36,444 nt of DNA from Paenibacillus sp. 32O-W (GCF_007679495.1 NZ_VEGP01000062.1:1-36444); one strand, 5' to 3'. Positions 1-7,994 are shown, numbered from the stretch's first letter. Made by a program: numbers and translations. The notes: generated by a model from the sequence alone, not told the origin.

Positions 1-77
1 TTCTCGACAAACACCATTCTACCAAAGATTTGGGCACTTTTTTATGTTTTCAATGAACGGTACTTTCGAAATTTAGG
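1..77 (-). mobile_element. Terminal fragment of a putative insertion sequence (left contig end)
   Basis: Bases 5-77 are an exact inverted copy of 36372-36444 at the other end of the window. Identity stops at the inner edge (AAATTTAGG, then T here and G in the other copy), where unique sequence begins, as at the boundary of a transposable element. The tape measure reading frame enters the repeat and stops within it. I infer an IS whose body lies outside the window. No transposase is visible, so the family cannot be named. Confidence 0.6.
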
Positions 78-413
78 TTGAATACTTTTGATTTGATCGT
101 CAGTGGCTTCCATCGTATTACGCATGACGGTTTGCAGCTTTTTTTCTACTGCTATGACTTGATTTGTATCATCAATAATCCCACGGAACGGATTTGCCTC
201 GAAAAGTGCCTTTACCCCGAGAGTAGTTAATCCAGCAGATAAACCGGCTACGATCCCTGTTTTGATGGATTTCCAGGTATCGTTTGCGGTTTCTTTTAAA
301 TCTTTCAGATTCTTCTTATATTGCACAGTCCCGGCGCTGATTTTTTTTAGCGTTCCGGATACACCGTCTTTCAAAGACATTGTCTTTGAAATATCCCTTG
401 CACCCATACGCAC
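42..413 (-). pseudogene. Phage tail tape measure protein, N-terminal fragment cut by the IS-like repeat
   Basis: This is the start of a tail length ruler: the N-terminus (SLKDGVSGTLKKI, then a lysine-rich helix and the small-residue hydrophobic stretch IVAGLSAGLTTLGVKA) resembles XkdO-type tape measures. It follows sheath, tube and chaperone genes in the expected order. The first ~111 codons are phage sequence; the last dozen (FRKYRSLKT region) come from the 73-bp terminal repeat and end in a stop. Tape measures are usually many hundreds of residues, so this copy is truncated or continues beyond the inserted element. The start is GTG at 413 after AAGGA; an ATG at 407 is also possible. Function is inferred mainly from position and N-terminal style. 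Confidence 0.6.
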
Positions 414-501
414 CGCATCCTTCCAAAATAAAAAAATCTATCTATGCCATGATTAGCAACTTATGGTAATATCTAAGTAAAAACAAAGGGGTTGGTAGCG
501 C

Positions 502-1056
502 TTGAAGATATTTTTAATTTTTATCGCTGTTGTTTTCTTCGGAACAATTATCGGAATGTCTATCGCATCCCGATCCGCAAGAAAGGAAATGGACAAAAAG
601 GCCAGTGACTCCGGAGCGATATCTGTCTTTACTGCACAGCACGTAGAAGGGCTTGGACTCTCCAGCAATACAAACTGCGATTTGTATTTATTTGACGAGA
701 AACTCGTGATCGACTCGGGAGGCAGGAAATTCGAAATTCCAATTTCTAGACTTAGAGCTGCCGAGTACAAATCCGAAAAAGAACTGAAAGAAAAGAGCAA
801 AAGTGTGGTTGGGCGTGCAGTTATCGGTACTTTGCTAGTGCCTGGTCTCGGCACTATCGTCGGTGGTATGTCGGGTATCGGTAACAAGAAAGTAAAAGGC
901 GATACGAATTTCTACCTCATTTTAAATTTCGTAGATTCCAATGGAGAACTCAGCGGCGTTACGTTCAAAAACAATCTTAATACCATTCGTCTCAATTCGT
1001 TTTGCACAAAAATCAACAGTCAGATATCAAGTCAAAATGACACGGTAGTTTTATAA
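502..1056 (+). CDS. Membrane-anchored PH-like protein, probable phage moron
   Basis: This is the only rightward gene in the leftward tail module. It starts with TTG at 502 after AAAGGGG. Residues 2-20 form one hydrophobic membrane anchor followed by basic residues (RSARKE). The rest resembles a family of small Firmicute PH-like proteins: TAQHVEGLGL opening, beta-rich DLYLFDEKLVI, and a glycine-rich hydrophobic hairpin (about 110-130, VVGRAVIGTLLVPGLGTIVGG) that could insert in membrane. It has its own terminator just downstream. A self-contained opposite-strand gene between chaperone and tape measure is typical of a moron expressed in the lysogen. Superinfection exclusion is possible but not shown. 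Confidence 0.7.
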   Translation: MKIFLIFIAVVFFGTIIGMSIASRSARKEMDKKASDSGAISVFTAQHVEGLGLSSNTNCDLYLFDEKLVIDSGGRKFEIPISRLRAAEYKSEKELKEKSKSVVGRAVIGTLLVPGLGTIVGGMSGIGNKKVKGDTNFYLILNFVDSNGELSGVTFKNNLNTIRLNSFCTKINSQISSQNDTVVL

Positions 1057-1065
1057 GGTATTAAT

Positions 1066-1089
1066 AGAGCGCTTCAGCGCTCTTTTTTT
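1066..1089 (+). terminator. Rho-independent terminator of the rightward moron
   Basis: AGAGCGC, loop TTCA, GCGCTCT, then a run of T begins 10 bp after the stop of the 502-1056 gene. It has no T tract on the minus strand, so it should not stop the leftward late transcript that crosses it. Confidence 0.85.
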
Positions 1090-1105
1090 CATTAAAAAGA
1101 GGCGA

Positions 1106-1270
1106 CTACTTTCTGCCGCCCCACATTCTTGCTTCTTCGTCAAAATACACGCTGATAGACTGCATCATAAACCGCTTTGTGACAAAATCTAAATTCAACA
1201 AATAATCAATAGCGAATCCGCGCTGCACATAATAGTGCAGAAAATAAAAGTCGGAATCGCTATTGATTAG
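1106..1270 (-). CDS. Tail assembly chaperone, -1 frameshift extension (gpT-like)
   Basis: This open frame has no start codon of its own. It continues from the end of the chaperone gene after a -1 shift. It encodes 54 residues beginning LINSDSDFYFLHYYVQRGF, with aromatic and acidic residues, and ends EEARMWGGRK before TAG. That matches the typical short downstream partner of XkdN/gpG-type chaperones in contractile and siphophage tails. The fusion product would span 1653 to 1106 and would bind the tape measure protein before tail assembly. Frame and junction are seen directly; function follows the gpG/gpGT family. Confidence 0.75.
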   Translation of the reverse strand, partial: LINSDSDFYFLHYYVQRGFAIDYLLNLDFVTKRFMMQSISVYFDEEARMWGGRK

Positions 1271-1653
1271 TTTTTTAGTTCTTTATCGATTGCCCTTACA
1301 CCTTTGCTATACCCAGCAAGTTGCAGGGCATGTCCGCTAATCGAACTGATCTCCCCAGCGCGAAAAACCATACTCACGATGTCGGTAGGTTCGGCGCAGC
1401 CAAAGGCTTTTTGTAATTCTGGTTCCTTCAGGTTAGGTTCGATTACGCAGTTATACACAACATGGATATCCGCCATCTCACTTTTTTCATCATCATGGAC
1501 CATGCTCAATGCCTCCAATGCCACAGACCTGCTTGGCTCCTGGATCACGATCTCCGCATCCAACGATTCAACATAGAGCGTCTGTGTACGAGCTTTTTTC
1601 TGCTTCAACTGATCTTTTTTCGCAAGCAAATCCTTAACTGTCATTTTAGCCAT
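1267..1653 (-). CDS. Phage tail assembly chaperone (XkdN/gpG-like)
   Basis: This 128-residue protein lies between tail tube and tape measure, the standard site of the tail assembly chaperone in PBSX-like contractile tails. It opens MAKMTVKDLLAKKDQLK and is mostly helical and charged. Its C-terminal end carries the slippery sequence that yields a longer minor form. The chaperone keeps the tape measure soluble and helps recruit tube subunits. It is 30 bp after the tube gene in the same leftward operon. There are no obvious catalytic motifs and none are expected. Confidence 0.8.
   Translation of the reverse strand: MAKMTVKDLLAKKDQLKQKKARTQTLYVESLDAEIVIQEPSRSVALEALSMVHDDEKSEMADIHVVYNCVIEPNLKEPELQKAFGCAEPTDIVSMVFRAGEISSISGHALQLAGYSKGVRAIDKELKN
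1270..1276 (-). promoter_or_regulatory. Programmed -1 frameshift slippery heptamer A_AAA_AAC
   Basis: The last codons of the chaperone frame read CTA AAA AAC TAA. A AAA AAC is a canonical X XXY YYZ slippery heptamer placed directly before the zero-frame stop. A -1 slip reads CTA ATC AAT AGC and enters the 54-residue extension. Confidence 0.8.
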
Positions 1654-1683
1654 TTTAGAATCCCCCTATATTAAGATATTAGA

Positions 1684-2115
1684 TTAAGCAATTAGATCTA
1701 CGGGCTCGTAATCACTAAAGGCAAACGGGATATCTTCACTACCCAGCGTCTTTTGGTCGAATTTGAGTAGCATAAATTCGTTCAACGTCACATCATGTAA
1801 AGCTACCCGTTCGCTGCCAAGCGCGTCCGGATCCGAAACTTTTCCGACAATCTCAAATCGCGGATAAATTCCTTTTCGGACATTATCCGCCATCTTTCGT
1901 TGCACCCGAGAATAGATTTTCTTGATTGTCATGCTGCCTTCTCCTGCCCAACCGGTTGCCTTTTTGAATGTAGCCCCTTCTCCGGCAAAGTTTACATCCT
2001 CATAGTTGACCGTAACCTTGGCTTCGAAAGTATCCACTTCCGCCCAAAGTTCGCCATCCACCCACACACGGCCATATGTGCCGTTTATAACTCGACTTGC
2101 GTTAGGCCTCGCCAT
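1684..2115 (-). CDS. Phage tail tube protein (XkdM-like)
   Basis: This 143-residue protein follows the sheath gene, as in PBSX (XkdK then XkdM). It reads as a beta-rich tube subunit: INGTYGRVWVDGELWAEVDTFEAKV at the N-terminus, then GWAGEGSMTIKKIYSR and a C-terminal LGSEDIPFAFSDYEPVDLI. These are features of XkdM-type inner tube proteins. Stacked rings of it form the rigid conduit inside the contractile sheath. The start is ATG with AGGAGTGATGAAAG upstream, 13 bp after the sheath stop. Confidence 0.88.
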   Translation of the reverse strand: MARPNASRVINGTYGRVWVDGELWAEVDTFEAKVTVNYEDVNFAGEGATFKKATGWAGEGSMTIKKIYSRVQRKMADNVRKGIYPRFEIVGKVSDPDALGSERVALHDVTLNEFMLLKFDQKTLGSEDIPFAFSDYEPVDLIA

Positions 2116-2128
2116 CTTTCATCACTCC

Positions 2129-3193
2129 TTACACATGAATTTTCATATCTAGGTCTTCGACAGCATCCAAAAATTTCAGGCTGCCGGCAAGGAACACTTT
2201 CGACTGAAAGCTCGTTTCCTTCACCTTCTGATCGTCCCAAGTGCTCGTGTCAGTACCAACACTTTCCCACGCTTGCCGCTGCGCTTCGATGTCTACGCCT
2301 ACCATATTATCGGCGTTAGGATCGAGAACATCGCCTTCGAGACCGCGAAGATACGCGTTTATCGCCGTGATAAACAGTACTTGGTTATCGTAGCTATTGA
2401 CGACTTTTCCGACATAATCGTTCTCAAACGTGCGCGTAATGTCTTCCTGAACAAGATCATGACCCTCGATGATTTTTATCTTTTTCCAGTCGGCCGATTT
2501 CCCCGTTAGTACGGTTGTCAGGCTGTTCACGCTGCGGGCAATCTTGATCTTTTCGCCATCGTTGATCAGGATCAGCTTTCCTGCGTCAATGTCGGCATCC
2601 GGATCCTCACTGTCCGATATGGAGTCCACTTCCGGCAAGACAAAATACGTTGCCGATCTTGTGAGTGGCAGACCTGCTAGAATTCCGGCTATGCGAGCCG
2701 TATATTCGGATGCAGAGTATGTTTTAGCACCGACGACGATCCTCTCTGTTGAAAAATTGATGATTCCCTCATGATCAGACTCGCTGTTTGGTAATACAGC
2801 TTTAAAAGTCTTCTTATTGTGGTCTCGCCATGTTTTAATTTGAGTGGATACATCGGTTACATCTACCTGCTCAATCCCCGGTACAGCGAGATAGTTCCAC
2901 CGCTTTCCGGCAAGGCGAGTGAGCGCAGCAGAGTAATCCGTTGCATCCTCATCCAATCGCTCCACAATCACTTTCGAAGGGGCACCCATGAATGCCTTCT
3001 TGATGTAATCTAAGTTTGCCGGAGTCCAATCGTTTGACTTTACATCGGCTACGTTTTTATACTCCACGCTATCGAATACGCCGGTATCGTCTTTCAGTAT
3101 TAAAGCAATGACTCCTCGCTGACTGCGTTGGATCGCTGTCACCGCGAGACTTGAAAAATTAATGTTTATTTCAGGCAGTCCCAAATAGATCAA
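2129..3193 (-). CDS. Phage tail sheath protein (XkdK-like)
   Basis: At 354 residues it matches the XkdK type of tail sheath. The N-terminal part (LPEININFSSLAVTAIQRSQRGVIALILKDD) is a typical sheath opening. The C-terminal part has FENDYVGKVVNSYDNQVLFITAINAYLRGLEG and ends in a beta strand (DLDMKIHV) that would make the inter-subunit handshake. Its presence makes this a contractile-tailed (myovirus-type) element although the head genes are HK97-like. It is 4 bp after the HK97 gp10-like gene in one operon. Confidence 0.93.
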   Translation of the reverse strand: MIYLGLPEININFSSLAVTAIQRSQRGVIALILKDDTGVFDSVEYKNVADVKSNDWTPANLDYIKKAFMGAPSKVIVERLDEDATDYSAALTRLAGKRWNYLAVPGIEQVDVTDVSTQIKTWRDHNKKTFKAVLPNSESDHEGIINFSTERIVVGAKTYSASEYTARIAGILAGLPLTRSATYFVLPEVDSISDSEDPDADIDAGKLILINDGEKIKIARSVNSLTTVLTGKSADWKKIKIIEGHDLVQEDITRTFENDYVGKVVNSYDNQVLFITAINAYLRGLEGDVLDPNADNMVGVDIEAQRQAWESVGTDTSTWDDQKVKETSFQSKVFLAGSLKFLDAVEDLDMKIHV

Positions 3194-3196
3194 CTC

Positions 3197-3619
3197 CTAT
3201 AAATTTCTCATGATTTTGTCAAACTCCGCTTCGACTATGTCTGAGAATTGCTTTTCGATGTCTTTGGCCGCTTTATCAAAAACATGGTAACCTTGTACAA
3301 ACCCGTGCTCTGATCCGTCTTTCCCCACAATACGATGCCCTTTCTCGATCAAATGACCGTGCGGGGCCCGTGTATATACCCTTACTTTGTACTCTCCTGT
3401 GCTGTCATCCACCCATACCTTACCGCGCTTGATCGATTTAAGGTACCTTCCAGATACCTTATTCACAGTTTGTCGGGCCCGTCTTACCACAATCGTCCGT
3501 GCTTTGGTACCGGTTCGCTGCATGAGTCGCCTGGCTTCTTTAGGGAAGAGTTTCTGAAGGTCATCCAATTCTTTGTGGAATGATTCCAGCCCTTTTGTAT
3601 CTAGTGAAAAATCACTCAT
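3197..3619 (-). CDS. HK97 gp10-like head-tail / tail completion protein
   Basis: This 140-residue protein has the hallmarks of the HK97 gp10 (XkdI-like) family: N-terminal FHKELDDLQKLFPKEARRLMQRTGTKAR helix, central VSGRYLKSIKRGKVW, and the conserved APHGHLIEKGHRIV strand with a histidine-glycine turn. The family sits at the neck between head and tail. The start overlaps the previous gene by 8 bp, suggesting translational coupling. Confidence 0.88.
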   Translation of the reverse strand: MSDFSLDTKGLESFHKELDDLQKLFPKEARRLMQRTGTKARTIVVRRARQTVNKVSGRYLKSIKRGKVWVDDSTGEYKVRVYTRAPHGHLIEKGHRIVGKDGSEHGFVQGYHVFDKAAKDIEKQFSDIVEAEFDKIMRNL

Positions 3620-4034
3620 TATACGACAACTCCTTCATTTTCTCTCCCTTCTCTTCCTCTCCGGTATCCTCGTAATATGTGAAGTCAAAGCTATATTGTA
3701 GGACTTTATCGACTTCATATGATTCAGCATCATCAATCGTAATGATTCGATCTTCAACTTTAAAATTAAGCCCAAATATGCTTTCTAGTTGGTCCTGAAC
3801 ATCTTGGACTTCAGCACTATAAACATACCTGTCAGACGGAAAATAGTAGATTCGACAAGTCATATCTCGTACCCGGTTAAATTGAAACGTCTCTGTCCGA
3901 TTCGTCTCAAGGGAAACAAAAAAAGAAGGTCGTTGGAAACCTTCTTCCACATCACTTTCTTGCACTTCGATATTCGGGAAGTTTTTTAGCAATAAGCCAG
4001 TGATAGCTTTATCGATTTGTCTTAATGTCAACAT
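3612..4034 (-). CDS. Phage tail terminator-like protein (DUF6838/XkdJ-type)
   Basis: This 140-residue protein begins MLTLRQIDKAITGLLLKNFPNIEVQESDVEEGFQ, followed by RPSFFVSLE and a repeated strand pattern. That resembles small phage proteins assigned as tail terminators in Firmicute myoviruses. It lies between head-closure and gp10-like genes, consistent with a neck role. The tail is acidic (EDTGEEEKGEK). The start overlaps the stop of the preceding gene by one base. Family naming is from memory of sequence style; neck function is supported mostly by position. Confidence 0.65.
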   Translation of the reverse strand: MLTLRQIDKAITGLLLKNFPNIEVQESDVEEGFQRPSFFVSLETNRTETFQFNRVRDMTCRIYYFPSDRYVYSAEVQDVQDQLESIFGLNFKVEDRIITIDDAESYEVDKVLQYSFDFTYYEDTGEEEKGEKMKELSYNE

Positions 4035-4390
4035 CAGCCAATCACCTCTTCCACGAATATTTCGAGAGTTTCATTTTTGAAGTAAGGATTAAGAATGTAC
4101 TTAATGTCGAATCTATGGTCGCGATACACGAGATACATATTGTTCAGAATATCTTTACCGGCATCATATCGCACAATGATTTTATGCGTTACATTGGCAA
4201 GTATTGTATCTGCCTGTTGCGTCTGCAGCCTGCCAGTTTGTGGTACGATATTCGCCCAAATCGTTTTAATTTTTTCATCTCGATATGCCGTTTTCCCTTG
4301 ATCGTTTGTGAATTTCACTTTCCCGTATACATTGATGCGCTTGTTAAACATTCCTGAATGATTATACGGATCGTACTTATTGGGTTTCAT
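4034..4390 (-). CDS. Head-tail adaptor / head closure protein (SPP1 gp16-like)
   Basis: A protein of about 118 residues with the phage_H_T_join pattern: an N-terminal KRINVYGKVKFTNDQGKTAYRDEKIKTIWANIVPQTG, then QADTILANVTHKIIVRYDAGKDI, ending in a strand-rich core. SPP1 gp16 homologues close the portal channel and receive the tail. I chose ATG 4390 (MKPNKYDPY) because GGGTGA lies 5 bp upstream; a GTG at 4399 would add three residues. It overlaps the upstream connector gene by 14 bp. Confidence 0.85.
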   Translation of the reverse strand: MKPNKYDPYNHSGMFNKRINVYGKVKFTNDQGKTAYRDEKIKTIWANIVPQTGRLQTQQADTILANVTHKIIVRYDAGKDILNNMYLVYRDHRFDIKYILNPYFKNETLEIFVEEVIG

Positions 4391-4670
4391 CCGAATCACC
4401 CGTTTCCAGCGCCTTTGCCACCATGAGGTTGTTGATCTGCGTCAAGAAATTGGTGTAAAAGTATTCGAGCGCATCGTTATAGGCATATCGCGAGCGCTCG
4501 AATACCAACTCTTTGAACACTTCATCGGTAAGGTCGTAATCTCCGCATATACGAGTCAGGTCAGCGTGAGACGCTTTGAGGATACGAGCCAAGTTGCCGT
4601 CCTCGTCACCATCTAAGTGCATCCGCAACTTAAACTCTTCGACGATTTCTTGAGTGATAACTTGAGACAT
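4377..4670 (-). CDS. Head-tail connector protein (gp6/gp15-like)
   Basis: An all-helical protein of 97 residues (SQVITQEIVEEFKLRMHLDGDEDGNLARILKASHADLTRICGDYDL, then FERSRYAYNDALEYFYTNF). This matches the gp6-like adaptor fold that docks under the portal. The order capsid, small protein, connector, closure, neck is the usual HK97/SPP1-like order. ATG 4670 has AGGAG 8 bp upstream and is preferred over 4679. Confidence 0.82.
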   Translation of the reverse strand: MSQVITQEIVEEFKLRMHLDGDEDGNLARILKASHADLTRICGDYDLTDEVFKELVFERSRYAYNDALEYFYTNFLTQINNLMVAKALETGDSDETQ

Positions 4671-4675
4671 GATTA

Positions 4676-4900
4676 TCACTCCTCGTCAGCAATTTCTTGG
4701 CTTACTTCCTCGGTAACTTTTTCAGCATTCTCCTCGACAACTTCCTCGATGTACACCTGTTTGTATTTGTTCTTCCCGGTAGTCAATTCTTCCAGGCGCG
4801 TCTTAGTCGCCTTTGATCCTTCTTTCGGGTAAGTATCGCCTACCTGGTAGATATGCCCATCATGCTTCAATTCTTTAAATCTGCGTACTACTCTAAACAC
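4676..4900 (-). CDS. Small phage protein between capsid and connector genes (unknown)
   Basis: 74 residues: a small beta-like N-terminus (FRVVRRFKELKHDGHIYQVGDTYPKEG, then TRLEELTTGKNKYKQVYI) and a highly acidic glutamate-rich tail (about 52-74). Similar small proteins occur after the capsid gene in many Firmicute phages (YqbF-like position) without established function. It could be a capsid accessory protein. The start is ATG at 4900 after GAGGTGGCGCA. I do not recognise a defined family. Confidence 0.7.
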   Translation of the reverse strand: MFRVVRRFKELKHDGHIYQVGDTYPKEGSKATKTRLEELTTGKNKYKQVYIEEVVEENAEKVTEEVSQEIADEE

Positions 4901-4935
4901 TGCGCCACCTCCTCGAAAAGAGTAAGAGACCCCTG

Positions 4936-6093
4936 TTAAGGAGTCTCCACATCACCGTTGCCGAACTTGATATCCAGATCATAGAGCAAAGCAGTTTTGT
5001 TATCTCTCGGCTTACCGTTGGCAAATTGTTTGATTGTGTAAAGCATAGCATCCTCAATAGCCAGCGTTTGGTCGAACTTGTTGGCTTTGTAGCCCCCGGC
5101 CAGTGCGGCCAAGTATTGACCTTGAATGAAGAACAATGCTTTCTTCTCCGGAATCTCTTCCGACTCCACAACCTTGATGTTATAAGGCAGCGCCGTTACC
5201 CATTGACCATTCGCCGTCTGGATCGTGTTACGGAATTGAACGCTGATAGCATCAACCGGGTTCACGACCATGACAACTTTGTTCAAGACTTTGCGAGCCT
5301 TACCTTTTGCATCGGTGGATAACGCCTTTATGACGTCGTGCAATTCCCCTGCGACCACCTCTCCGAATTGAGACGGTGCAAATGTCAAAGTTCCAGAAGA
5401 TGTTTTGTCAGTCACAGCGCCGTTATCAGCAACATCCTTCATTAACCCAATCGGTTCGCTCTGCGTTGGTCCGCGACCGTTAACAAGACCGTATTCCAGA
5501 CCAACGCTGTACGATTCAACAAGCAATGTACGGACGTAGCGTTCAACCCACTCTGGACCGAGTTCTAGCATATCTTTCGGGATAATCGCAAATGCCGTGA
5601 GTTTCAATTGACCAATCTGCTCCTCGCGGAATGCCGCGCCGACTTGGCCTTTGATTTCGCCAAACAGATTACCCCATGCATATGTTTTGTTTGGGTCCGA
5701 GTAAATGAAACGAGTGACTGCCCCAAGGTCTTGCAGGCCGATCGCTTCCAACAACGGATGCGCAGCCACTAAGTCCTCAAATACACGTTCCTGAGTAGTC
5801 ACCGGCAAGATAGAATCTTCATCAAAGCCGCCAAACTCAATAGCTGCATTGAAGAACTTTCGCTCTTCCGAAGTCAGTACATTTTGGCCACGCGAAGAAA
5901 GAATCTGGCTGTCAATGTTTTCGTTACGTACTTCCGCCGTGATTTTCTCAGTCAAATCCTCGACAAGCGCATCCTGCATTTCGTTCCATGCAACAGCTTG
6001 CTTCTCAGCGTCCGCACCTTCTTTGACAAGGTTCATATATGCGGCTTTCTTAGCTTCGAAGTTTTCCATTTTACCTTTTAACTTCATCGTCAT
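4936..6093 (-). CDS. HK97-family major capsid protein
   Basis: 385 residues, normal for HK97-fold capsid proteins. Residues 1-60 are a charged helical delta/scaffold segment (FEAKKAAYMNLVKEGADAEKQ). The capsid core follows, with FGGFDEDSILPVTTQERVFEDLVAAHPLLE, the E-loop region, and NGRGPTQSEPIGLM, a typical HK97 capsid motif. The ClpP-type protease encoded just upstream would remove the delta domain. GGAGG lies 9 bp before ATG 6093. Lysine cross-linking as in HK97 itself is not claimed. Confidence 0.93.
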   Translation of the reverse strand: MTMKLKGKMENFEAKKAAYMNLVKEGADAEKQAVAWNEMQDALVEDLTEKITAEVRNENIDSQILSSRGQNVLTSEERKFFNAAIEFGGFDEDSILPVTTQERVFEDLVAAHPLLEAIGLQDLGAVTRFIYSDPNKTYAWGNLFGEIKGQVGAAFREEQIGQLKLTAFAIIPKDMLELGPEWVERYVRTLLVESYSVGLEYGLVNGRGPTQSEPIGLMKDVADNGAVTDKTSSGTLTFAPSQFGEVVAGELHDVIKALSTDAKGKARKVLNKVVMVVNPVDAISVQFRNTIQTANGQWVTALPYNIKVVESEEIPEKKALFFIQGQYLAALAGGYKANKFDQTLAIEDAMLYTIKQFANGKPRDNKTALLYDLDIKFGNGDVETP

Positions 6094-6118
6094 GTTCGAT
6101 GACCTCCATTATTTTGAA

Positions 6119-6856
6119 TTAAAAAAAGAACCGTGTTCCAACTGCTGCAGCCGGGTTCGGTTCACCTTTTGGGGATTGATTTTTCAGTTGCTCTAATTCA
6201 TTCTGTGAGGCGGTTAGCTTTGCCCTGAGCTGGGCAATCTCTTTGTCTCTACTATTAACCGAAGATGTTGAGGTAGCAAAACCAATATCTACAGCTTTTT
6301 GAGCGCTGAACCATGTTTCAGCATCAACCATGTTTCTGATTTCTTCGCGTTCAACATTTGCTTTTGTCATGTAGATGTCAATTATGCCTTCTTCCAATTC
6401 GTCCAGCACGTCAGCTTCTTTACGCATCTCTGTTTTAGTGCCCCATACTATGGAGCTGGCTTCGTGGATCATCATCATCGAACCTAGTCCCATAATCAGT
6501 TCGTCAGCTGCCATAGCGATAACAGACGCGGCAGAGCAAGCCCAACCGTCAACATTGATCGTCACTTTGCCGTCGTGCTTCTTTAGCCGGTTGTAAATTG
6601 CAATACCGTCAAATGCATCTCCACCTGGGCTATTCAAATTGATGACAATGTCGCCTTCAATGTTTTTAAGTGCGTCGTCGATGTCGGAAGCTGACACGGA
6701 ATCCTCCCACCACGATTCTCCAATAATGCCGTAGATCGTGATTTCGGTCGTTCCAGCGGATTCGTTACGGTACGTTTCGAACTTCCTTTCGATCTTTTTT
6801 AACTGCTCCACATAGGATTGATTTTTGAACGTTTTGAAAAAGTCTTGTTTTGTCAT
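6119..6856 (-). CDS. Head maturation protease, ClpP-type
   Basis: A ClpP-fold prohead protease. It shows the oxyanion motif NLNSPGGDAFDGIAIYN, a serine motif GWACSAASVIAMAAD (catalytic Ser near residue 108 from the chosen start) and MMMIHEAS with the catalytic His near 131. A C-terminal coiled coil (IAQLRAKLTASQNELEQLKNQ) follows. It matures the capsid during assembly. I chose ATG 6856 (MTKQDFFK) because the AGGAGGAG site is well spaced for it; the frame is open to 6877, overlapping the portal gene. Confidence 0.9.
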   Translation of the reverse strand: MTKQDFFKTFKNQSYVEQLKKIERKFETYRNESAGTTEITIYGIIGESWWEDSVSASDIDDALKNIEGDIVINLNSPGGDAFDGIAIYNRLKKHDGKVTINVDGWACSAASVIAMAADELIMGLGSMMMIHEASSIVWGTKTEMRKEADVLDELEEGIIDIYMTKANVEREEIRNMVDAETWFSAQKAVDIGFATSTSSVNSRDKEIAQLRAKLTASQNELEQLKNQSPKGEPNPAAAVGTRFFF

Positions 6857-6857
6857 T

Positions 6858-7994
6858 TTACGCATTCTCCTCCTCACCCCCTTCCGCAGTTTGATAGTTC
6901 TTCGTAATTACGTATTCATCCAACAAAGGATTGTCCACCGGTTCATCCCCTAGCTTGATCCGTATTTCATTGCCGTTGTATACGCCGCTGGCGCGGAGTT
7001 TATCTACAGCTGTAGCCAGTTCTAACGGATTCATTTCGGCAATACCCCTTACTTCAATTCGTTTCCCTTTTTCAATCTCTGACATTGGGATGATCTTGGC
7101 ATTCAACTCATCATGGATTTTTTTTGTTAAGGGATTAATACAGAATTTGATATATGCTTTTATAGCTGTTTCATACTCTGCCATATCCCCATGAATGAGC
7201 GAATGTGGTATGCCCAGGATCGAAGCAACGTCATTCAAAATATCACGTTTCAACTTCGCAAGTTCATCAACCGATTTCCCACTGTGCTGACCGCTGCTTA
7301 CTTCGTTGTACTCGAATCCCTTTAGCTTAGGTACAAGAGCAACAGCTTTATTTTTAAAGGCTTCGAATAGCCGATCGATAAACTTCTGCATCCTGCTTTG
7401 ATTCTCTTTGTCGAGAGATTGCGTTGCATCCATGCTTACTGTTCCACGTATCTGATTGCTTAATTTCTGAGTTTCGAGCATGCGAGAAAACAAACTGGAA
7501 TAGTCCTCGAACATTTCATTCATAAACAGCTTCAGCTTTTCATTGTTGTAAGTCATATAAATGACTTCATCCATCTGAAAAGTACGTTTGAATGTAAAGT
7601 CTTTTACTGTCACGTTTTTAAAGGTATCCGGATATACCGCATATTCCTCGTGATCGAAGCTGTCAGCAATCAATAAATCGTTGTTGTCAGACAAAATAAC
7701 AAGCACTTCGTTATCGTCAATCAGTTGGAATATGAACTGCTGCCAAAACTCCGCAGCAGATTGGTTCATATTTGGTCTGATGTTGAGTAAGTAATCCCAT
7801 TCATCTTTGATACGCTTATTGTCTTGTGTAATCCTAAATTCGCTTTGACTGATGGTTCGTGCAATAAAATTTATGCACGTTTCCAATGCTATTTTTTTAA
7901 GATATAACCGGCCTGTGGAATCTTTGAATAACTCGAAGTCAAAAAGGCTCTCCAGTTCACTATTGCGTTTGAATATACTTTCCAAAAAACCCAT
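6858..7994 (-). CDS. Phage portal protein (HK97 family)
   Basis: 378 residues, in the HK97-type portal range. It begins MGFLESIFKRNSELES and continues with IALETCINFIARTISQSEFRI and WDYLLNIRPNMNQSAAEFWQQ. The stem/clip region has GFEYNEVSSGQHSGKSVDELAKLKRDILNDVASILGIPHSLI, a strong portal signature. The acidic C-terminus overlaps the protease region. Twelve copies would form the DNA entry channel. It follows the large terminase by 19 bp. Confidence 0.93.
   Translation of the reverse strand: MGFLESIFKRNSELESLFDFELFKDSTGRLYLKKIALETCINFIARTISQSEFRITQDNKRIKDEWDYLLNIRPNMNQSAAEFWQQFIFQLIDDNEVLVILSDNNDLLIADSFDHEEYAVYPDTFKNVTVKDFTFKRTFQMDEVIYMTYNNEKLKLFMNEMFEDYSSLFSRMLETQKLSNQIRGTVSMDATQSLDKENQSRMQKFIDRLFEAFKNKAVALVPKLKGFEYNEVSSGQHSGKSVDELAKLKRDILNDVASILGIPHSLIHGDMAEYETAIKAYIKFCINPLTKKIHDELNAKIIPMSEIEKGKRIEVRGIAEMNPLELATAVDKLRASGVYNGNEIRIKLGDEPVDNPLLDEYVITKNYQTAEGGEEENA

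Noticed and set aside
453-887. 144-codon leftward frame opposite the moron
   Set aside because: Shadow of the 502-1056 gene, which has the start signal, membrane anchor and terminator; the leftward translation is low complexity Ser/Pro/Leu.
4893-5171. 92-codon Arg/Trp-rich leftward frame within the capsid gene
   Set aside because: Out-of-frame shadow of the major capsid gene.
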